A stretch of DNA of 64,000 nt from Sclerodactyla briareus (lineage: Eukaryota > Echinodermata > Holothuroidea > Dendrochirotida > Sclerodactylidae). Numbering within the stretch: the first letter of the stretch is position 1; each line of letters opens with the position of its first letter. Made by a program: the position numbers and the translations under genes. Below, piece by piece: positions 1-9,300 of this stretch. The DNA lies in contig JAODTK010002610.1 in the NCBI GenBank assembly GCA_026419785.1, positions 62,001-126,000 of the forward strand. Reading direction: 5' to 3'. A model generated the notes under the pieces. The model was given only the letters and a program-made list of their open reading frames with translations. It did not search any database and had not been told where the DNA came from.

Positions 1-217
1 GAACGAACGAGCGAACGAACGGAGAGACATGAAGACTCGTAGAGCTGCTCAATCGCACTAATAATATGCACGGCCTTTCCGTGTCTGTTTACATCTTCAA
101 TTGGTCAGTCATTCCTGAGAATTCCAATAAGAAACGATAGCTGAGCATTGGTTAGTTATTTGAATGCTCACCTGTCAGGTTCAAACAATGGCCATTGCAC
201 ATCCATCCTTAGAGTAC

Positions 218-339
218 TATGAAGACGATGTCTATAATGTCTTCATCGTTATTGTTGACGGTGAACGCAGCTCCATGGCCCATTAGCAACTTCACAGACG
301 ACAACCTGGCCCGCCTCCAGCACACCGAAGAGGAGTTTC
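218..339 (-). CDS. TRPA-like last ankyrin exon in window, frameshifted
   Basis: After ctaatattgtag the exon reads ETPLRCAG in one frame and RLSSVKLLMGHGAAFTVNN in another. One base is missing near 314; with it the TPLxxAxxxxxLSSVKLL spacing is exactly that of an ankyrin repeat. The end is set by weak donors at 226 or 217. This would be the final repeat before the TRPA linker; nothing further is seen between 217 and 1. Confidence 0.5.
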
Positions 340-3300
340 CTACAATATTAGATATTCTACGTTTTGCCCGTATTCTTTCATTTCTCGAAGAACAAACATG
401 GAATTCCCCAATGGAAAGGGGGGGGGGTGGTACGTCATACAGTTGGATGCTCTAAACCAGGAATTGCCAGCATTTTCAACATTTCAAATACGGTGCTATT
501 CACAGTGCATGATGAATACCAAAGGTATAGGGGGAACTAACTAGCCCTCGAACTGCCCTCCAATAAAGAATTCTGGGAAAGAATAGGTGACGGGGTTATG
601 CCGCCACATGAATACCGTTATTGAAACCTCTGAGAAAACTGTTTTACTTTTGAATCAGTAATACTGATCTCGGCAGTCGGGATGTATTTCATTAAAGTGC
701 AGGGGTGTTAAAACAAAATACAAACAAAATGGGAACGCTGTGAATCACGGCGTACCACATACCGAGAAAGGTCAACATTCAACACCGGTGGGACATGAAC
801 CTCAAATTGCTAAACAACGGCCCAACTATTCGGCACTATATATGCAGGTCGTTCATCCGCCAGAAGACAGGAAATAAGAATATCGTGTAACAGATATATT
901 TCAAAAGTTCAATATCAACTGTAAATATTGAAAAATAGAAATTAGTATGCCCATTTCATCCAATGAAACAATGGTTTTCTGTACGTATTACGAGATGTCT
1001 AAATAGTGCAAACAAAACTGGCTACTATGCGAGTATGCTGACCGTGCCCCTATAAATGTAGGCTACAACTAACGCGTGGTTCTAACAACCGAATCGCATT
1101 AATTATGTACTTACTCCGTTGGTGTACAGCTAAACCAAAAGATAGAAGCGGACGGACAGTATATAAAGGTATCGTATCAGTGTAGCATTCTGGGATGCCA
1201 GGTTTGTAGCGCAAGTTGTCCGTTACATACCCCTGTGAGATAAAAATAAAAGCAACAATACAATATTGAGCAAAGAGGCGACAATTCCATCCCGAAGGGA
1301 AAGAATGTCTCTGAGTTTGTCAAACTTCAAGGGAAAAAACCGGAGGATGTTCACTTTGTATAGGGACAGGTTTCCCGGCAATTCTGAACTACGAATAAAC
1401 GAATGTTATGAAACGCCAAGGAAATGAAGAAACGTACCAACACCGTACCAATATTCTATTCATTTGCCTACATTAATATAAAACATATGAATTCTTTTTT
1501 CATTCATTATTTTTTAGATTGATGTTTATCCGATAATTAGGTCATTTCGATCTGGCCAAATGGTTAGGATTATCTCCACCCGAAGGCCACCGCGCCGAAT
1601 TGTACCTAGAAATGAATAAAATAACCAAATTAATACAGCAGACAAAGGACAACCAAGATGAGGATTCCACATCACGGGGTTTCAGGAGGGATAACAAATG
1701 AGAGTTCAGGAAGGGAAAGCTTGCGAATCGCAAGCACTGCCTCTGGGTGTGTTGGAAGACAAGCGATAGTGTAAACACTTTTCTAATCGCTTCTAGCATG
1801 TAGTCAACTGAATACTGCTGAGTAGGCTCCTCGAGAAATTGAGCAGCGTGACCACTTTCTTATGTCCGTTATCGCGGAAAGAGGGATAGGTGTTCGCCCA
1901 TTGCTATCGGTCTCGTTAATGATCTCTTGTTCGCGGGCGCAGTCCAGAAGCTTCTTGCACGAGTTGTATCTCCTACCTGTGAGGAAAGTCAATAATACAT
2001 CATTACCCTATCTTTGACAAGAAGGAAATTTCCTCTGAAAATTATCGTATTGTGAAATAGAAACAGAAAAAATGTATTGGATTCCTTGAGGTACATAAGC
2101 GTCACTGTCCGTACGTGAAAACTTTGGGTTGTTATACGACAATGCACTAGATGATACACATTGTTTCACACAATGTTGCATTCCCGTTGATGCAATGTCA
2201 TCGTATTACTTATAAATACAATCATTAAGACATGTGTACTGTCAACATGTTGCGCAAAATGTTGCGCATTTTACCTTTGTGTCAGAAATATTGACAGTGG
2301 ATATAGAGCGGAAACAAGAGGCCCATTTCTTGCGCAAATTGTTGCCATATCGACCACTTTTATTTAGCAACAGGTGACCGAAGGCTCCAATTGAGCGTTT
2401 GTTACATAAGGATTGTTCCAGATATGGCGGCAACAGGTTCCGGCATTTTGTTGCGCAACATTTGTTCAGCAGGGACACAAATAACACAGGCACTCAATGT
2501 GGGCGTGGGGGTTTCACACGCAAGACGGCCACGTGCCCAACCCTCGTTTTTCCATTGCTCCGACCCCTGTTGCTGAGCGCCCAGCGAAGAAGGTAACCAC
2601 GTTGCATTCTTGATCCCTCGTGCAGAGCAGCCAGCGAGAAGGTAACACGTTGCATTCCTAAAGGACTTTGGTAGACCGACGGGATTCGGACTCCGGTTCT
2701 GCGGGCATGGAAGGGGCCGACAATCTATCAATGTTGTCAACAACTCGTATGGCCAACTCGTGAATGACCACTCCAACAATTACGAGCCTACAAGCAGAAG
2801 ACGTTGCCAAAGAAAATATTGTCACCAAACGTCTCGGCGATTGACTCAGTTCTCGCAGTTTCCAACTGAACGCATCTCAACCCAGAAATTAGCGGAGGCA
2901 ATTGTAACAATCCGAACACATATATATTACAGTAGTACTATTAGGAACACCTTTGTGCCGACGATAAGATTATGAGTAGTTACTATCAATCATCCAAACA
3001 AAAATTGAACTCAATCACAATAATGGGCTCACCGGTCTGCCACAACAATAATAACGATTATAGCGGAACCAATTTGTCGCGCTACAAAGTTCCACTTACG
3101 AGACACACCTAATATTTACCCTTCGCTATTCACAAGGACACCCTGTTAAAGCCTTTTTCGTAGTTTTTCCGTCTTCTACGAGTTATGAGACCAATACAAC
3201 TAGCGAATACTTGTCTGGCAATTCGCTAGTTATAAGCTTTCCACAGCAATAATTCGTGGTTTCAATAGGATTATCCGTTTCCAGACCGTCTCGGAGAATA

Positions 3301-6300
3301 AATAAAGATAAAGATAATATTCACCTTGCAGCGAGGAAGAGGGAGGACTGTTTCTTTCGATCTGGATATGACCACAGCCCCCAAAACGACAGTTCTGGGA
3401 CAGACTGGATGTCACCGCTATCTGGGGCGTAGTTGAATGGGCGTACTCCATGTATGTCCTTTTCGTTCATCAAATGGGCGAAAAGGTTATATTCTGGGAA
3501 AGTATCAAGCACCGTAATAGTAATGGGAAAATACCAGGGAAAATGCCTGTGGAATGGGACAAAACAAAAAACGCATGGAGGACATTCCGTAATTACTCGT
3601 GGGGGGGGGGGAACGCCTAATCGTTTTATAGATTTTGGTAAACAGATTCGTTCCACAGACTGGACTGTTCCCTGGATTGCTCTCGGTTTCAGCACTTAGG
3701 TGACTTCTTTAGGACGTTGTCATTCTGTGGAACTATGATGTTTGTTCATTTGTTCATTATGGGATAAATGCATATTCGACGGAACGAATTATTAACAAAA
3801 AAAAGTAAGACCCTATTGTCATCGTACTTTTGGGCAAGGAAACTATTCTCCATTGGATAAATATTGCAGTTAGCAAATTGAGGGTTAGTTCACCATCAGT
3901 AGGCCATTACTCATTGGCGAATGCATTTCCTGTTGTTCAACCGGCTCCCGGTAACCTCAAAGTTTCCGCCCACCGGGACAGCCAAGGGACAGTATGTTCT
4001 TGTTCTCGAAAGTCCTTTGCAAAGGGGTGGGGGGGTGGGGGGGACGTTCCCCCTCGGCTATTAAAGTTACCACGGCCGTACTGGGCAACTTAATGCGGCC
4101 AGGAGGAGAGGAGTGCGATGAATACTATCGACGGCGGTCAAGATCAGCACCCTAAAACAGTTACACAGGACAATGCATAAATAATATGATCGCAATATTG
4201 GCAAAGGTTTTTAAAATGAGAGATTTATGTAAGAGAAGAGGGCTCAGTCCAATGAGAACCTCTTTTTTTCACAACACGTACCCCTCTCGGAATGTAGGCA
4301 TTGAATGAAAATTGGATTAGCTCAGTCGGCGAAACTTCATAGTTGAGATCGATGGATTGTGGGTTTGAATCATGGAGCTATTTTAAATAACTGGTGAGGC
4401 AATGACAGTCTAATGCTTGCAACTATTGGAGGAGAAAAAAAATTCCGCAGTGAGGTACGTGCAGAACAAGCAATTGAATTTGTTATGGGTAAACATCGTC
4501 TGAGTGGTGTTACTTGAATAGGCAGGGAGTGCGTGCGGAGACAAATTCTAGGTAGAGCAAAGTGGATATAGAAAGTGTGTGCATGCAGTGTCAACGCAAA
4601 GGGTCTTCTAGGTATAGTAGGGCCGAACTGATGGTAAAAGTCGTTTGGTACAGCCTGCATGGACCGAGCAGTCATAAAAAACATAAACCGTTTTGGGTTG
4701 ATTGTTCATTTCCATCTTCTACATAGCAGCGTCAATCCAGTTATAGACGAGTTATCACTGGATTGCCGGGCGGGTCTGGATCCCGCAGAAGACCGAATTA
4801 TTATAATTCTTAGTGTAAGGCGCTTGGAGCCCCTCAGCGGGAAGGTGCAATATAATTGTGTGTTATTATTATCATTATAAATCGTAATGCCAGCCTTAGA
4901 GAGGGGATCATTCAATTAATAACCGTCTTATCGAAGGCAAACAATGAGTTTATTTACGATAAACAATTTTCGGATTTGCCTTCATTTTAACATAGGTTGA
5001 TATAGATATATATTTTCCTCCATACATACAAGATAACTCAATTCCTTCTTCTCAGGAGGAATTACATAGACCAATTGACGGAAAAATAATTAAATGGTTT
5101 TTTTTTTTAATTCCAGTCAGAAGGCAGTTACAACTTAATGAGGTGACATGAGAAATTGGAACATGTCTCTACCTTGTCAGGTCTCGTATAAGTACGATGA
5201 ACTATCGTAATAGGCTGTGTATCGTTGAATAGAACTGATCGGCCAACTCATATAGACTGACTATGTACTCATGAATAGAATTATCTGTACACTAGTGATA
5301 GAAACCGAGAGAATTATCTATCGAATTTTTATTGTGGAATTTGTGTTTTATGATAATGTTGAGTGGACCATAAAAATGATGACATAACTACCTCGTCCAA
5401 CAGTAAGTTGATGATGCTTACGTGGTCATGCATGGCCAGCCCTTGTAAACAAGATGGAGAATCCTGAATATTGATGCGAATAGTATGTATGACATAATTT
5501 CAAATACTAGTAACTCCCTGGCTGTGTGAGAAGCTGGAGATATGGTCTAACCGGAACGAAACCTCTCCTACCATGAAAAGCTAGGACATCTCAGTAGCTG
5601 CGTTTCCAGCGTATCGTCAGGTGAATATCACACATGACCCATAACGATTACACGTTTACCTAGCTAAGAATTTGGCTATGGTGGCATGAAGTTACACAGA
5701 GGTTGGTTGTTCCTGTGCCTATGATCAGTCGTCTCCATGGTTGGTACCAATCTGTCGTCGTATTGTATTGTCTACAGCTTGGTTCACACACTCTCAGTCA
5801 AGCACTCTTTCTGCAAGGTGCATGTGGCATCATATTTTAAAACGGCAATTACAAGTTCTGGGAGCTTGTGACAACACTTGCGAGTTTAGAGAGCTTGTCT
5901 GTCTCATTTAGCAACAATTTATTATAGGCAGCAACGCGAAGCATTCTATGAGCATATTCACCAACTCATTAAACGCCTTGAATCGCATTATCATCCATTT
6001 CTCCCCGTTAACATGAATATCGAAATTAATGATGGGATGCGATGAAAAATTACTTATCTAATGAATTATAACTACTTTTTTCCTATCATAACCCTCCTCG
6101 ATAGGCTCACTGATCATTCGTCCACACTAATTGATTTTGTTTCTGTCCATCATCCTGCAGCTCGTAGTTTACAGATCATGGCTGGTAATATATTCTATGG
6201 AACAAGTGATCACTTTACCAAATGTTTATATCGTCAAAAACATTGGTACTGACTATTCTGTAGATAGACTGGTTACGTAATAGTTTTTGTCAAATTCGTT

Positions 6301-9300
6301 AATAATCTGTACCTTTACTCATCTGTACGATTCAGTAGATTTTATTGCGCTAAAACAATCATATTCCAGGAATTATTCGTATCCATGACGACGATCTGAC
6401 GATTATTTCTCTAGTATTGGTATTTTATTATTGGATAGTGGTGTGTGGCAGTCGCAAAATCTGAGCAAAGAACCAAGCTCCGTGTTTTAGCCTCAATTGT
6501 GCTTCCTTGTCATATTCCGTGAGGCCTGGACGCTCACTATAGGGACGGCGATTGGATAATTTTTCTGATACCCCACTTCGCCGCATCGTTGGTTACGGCT
6601 GGCAGGATCGTGTATCCGATGCCAGGATTCTCGGAGAGGCAGGTCATCGTGAATGGTAACGCCTTATTTTGCAATCAACTGCAACTCGTTGAGCACATGG
6701 CGCGCCCTCCTTCCCGCGACTATCCTGTGAATCCTGCCCACCGTTCCTGTATGAGCAGGATCCAGTAGATTGGAGTCGACCGCCGAGATGCCCCCGTAGC
6801 CCATGGTTGTCGCAGCTTCACATGTATACCTGCAGGAAGTTGTGGGGGTGGGCCAGGCCCAGGCTGAAACGACGTGTCTACGCCGCTTTCCTTTTCTTGT
6901 TGGTGTCGGTTGTGTGGCTTAACTAGAGGTAAACCAGTATAAACCCGTTTGGGGGCTACGGGAGGTTGCCTTGATTGAACGTGTCTCCGTCAGAGCTGTA
7001 GTAGATAACCTCTTGTTCATAGCGCGGTATGACGTGAATGTTTGAGGTGGGTGATCACTTTGACGGTGGACAGTACGAAGTGGCTCATCCTGGTTTCATA
7101 ATAACGTCTAAGTAATACATAGGGAGTGAATATCAAATTGTGCTCAGCGAAGACTGAATTTGAATATCGGTCAGGCTCTTGTTCGCGCAGGGGGTCCCTG
7201 GTTAAAGAGGGGCGTCTTTTAGCCTGAGTGATAATCTGTCGTTCCCGCGCGGTGATGATATCAAACTGGGACCACAAACCAATGGGAAAAACCGGGCCAG
7301 AGCGGAAGGAAATGGCGAAAAAATATTCGGGATTGTGCAATATTTCCTCCGAGTTTCGACGCTCTTTTTTTGATTTCCGTTGCTGATTCGTTCCAATATT
7401 CGCAGGCTTATTTCCCGAATTCAGACTTGGTTTACTAGCGTATTATTCACATTAACAGAAACGAACCTACCCATTATTTTTGATAATATTTATGTGTACG
7501 TGAACGTATTGAGCATTACATGAACAAAATTATATATAAAGCCCTAAGCCTTCTCTACAAAGCAATAGGAAACATGGTTTGCTGTACTTACCTGTGTAAG
7601 GGGGTCATATCGTCTGAGTTACCCAAGTTTAGTATAGATGAGGACTTGCGTATCATCAGTCGCACGATGTCCAAATCGCCTTTAGCGCAAGCTAAGTGCA
7701 ATGGCGTACACCCCGACACCTGAACGAGAGAAAACTCCTAGGTTTATTGAAATGGTTCCCGTATATTTTAATCTACCACATGTGCAAGTAAGTGAAGTGC
7801 ATAGAGATATTTTTGAACACAATCTCTGTGCAAAGTGCGAGCCCGTGTTTTTTTTTTTTTTTCGAAATGTAATTGGTAAATTTTCTCTCCGTGGTGCATT
7901 GCCTAGCGAGTCCTACTAAAGATTCAGCACGTTTGGTACGAAATGGGACCTACTTTTTTACCTACTTTTTTTGCGATATGCTCCGCGTAAGTACGCTGTT
8001 AAAAATGAAGTTGCGCAAAACTATAGTTTCCAGCACATTAATTAGGAATATCCTGCAGTTTCACGCCCTCTAAAATTCGGCACCCTAATAAACCTCGCTT
8101 GTATCAGTTAATGTTGTCACGGAGACGGATCTAATTAAAATAATGGATATTGATGTCCTCATGGTCCAATTGCCAGGCCTGACGCCGCTCGTGAATTTTT
8201 ATCCATGCTTCATGCAGCAAGACGAGTTCACATTAGCCACAGTACTAACGTCACTCAGCTGTAAACAGTTCACTTAGCAGTCCGGAACACCAAATGAGGC
8301 GTGGTCACGAAGTAAACGCTCTAGGAAATCAACAAGCATACGGCAATATGTTCACTGCCTATTGCCTGACGTTCAATATTCTTCTCTGATTTCCAGACTA
8401 CTCCTAAACAATAACAATTCCCCAGACAAGCCAATGCCAACTCAACATACATGAGAAATACGCCACGAAGCTGTGGAACATTTTAGCTGTCGGTGCAGGC
8501 AGCAACTCAGGCAGTCATCGTGTCTCTCCGTGGCGTCCCGTGTTCGACTTCTTCTCTTTATAATTAATATTTTTTTATATCCCCGCTTATGATTAATACC
8601 TCCTTTACCCGCCGCGTCTGATGCCGCGTCAGCCATAGCGTCCGCCGTCCGTCCGCTGCCGCTCCGCCACCGGATAAATATTTGACGCTTAATCCGACTG
8701 ATCTGAAACTAGGCACGCATGTTCGCCCCAGGTATATTTCGGATGAGTTCGAAAGTGGGCTCCGTGACCCTGCTCCCCTCTTTTTGCAGGTTTAACATGC
8801 GAAAAATGAAGTTAGTCGATTTACACGGAACTTGGTGGGTTGTAGACTTTAGATGGTTCTGAAAACATAGCGATGATTTCAAGATCACCAAAGGTAAAGT
8901 TTGCAAACTTTTGCGATTTTACAAACGTTGCTGCATTGTGCATTCAGAACGTTGCAGTTTTTGCAGTTTCATTTGGAATAAACCTGGCCCTTGTCTTGGT
9001 CATGGATGTTGGCCTTTTGATATATAAACTCTTAGTAACCATCATCGCCTCCCACTGTTCAAAAGTGGGGACCATACAGCTGGCGGTTACCCGCCAGGCG
9101 ATGTCCAGTTTCTGAGCGTATATGTTGATTAGGTCCAAGCTTGGTATTCACCTAACAACAGTAAGCACTAATTTGCCGATTCGTCTTAATTAGGCTGGAT
9201 CCCCACCATTGCTGGGTTTACATGGAAGTTGGAACATATAGTAAACATAACATGACAGGTATGTTGAAGAGCGTTTCAAGCTGACCATAGGTATTTAACG

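Larger units (their letters stand above)
5442..7591. other. Intron 5 of the TRPA-like gene, holding LINE fragments
   Basis: A 2.15-kb gap between TRPA-like exons. Besides the two plus-strand LINE fragments listed separately, it contains an open minus-strand stretch near 5930-5990 (RVAAYNKLLLNETDKLSK) and another at 7017-7340 that I cannot assign. No extra ankyrin motif was found. Confidence 0.4.

Noticed and set aside
1..30. GAAC-rich start of the window
   Set aside because: Too short to call a repeat; it may be the edge of a GAAC microsatellite.
1546..1605. Possible extra TRPA-like exon (RRGGLRVEIIL) after a good acceptor
   Set aside because: The phase fits exon 9, but there is no usable donor and eleven expected residues of the repeat are missing.
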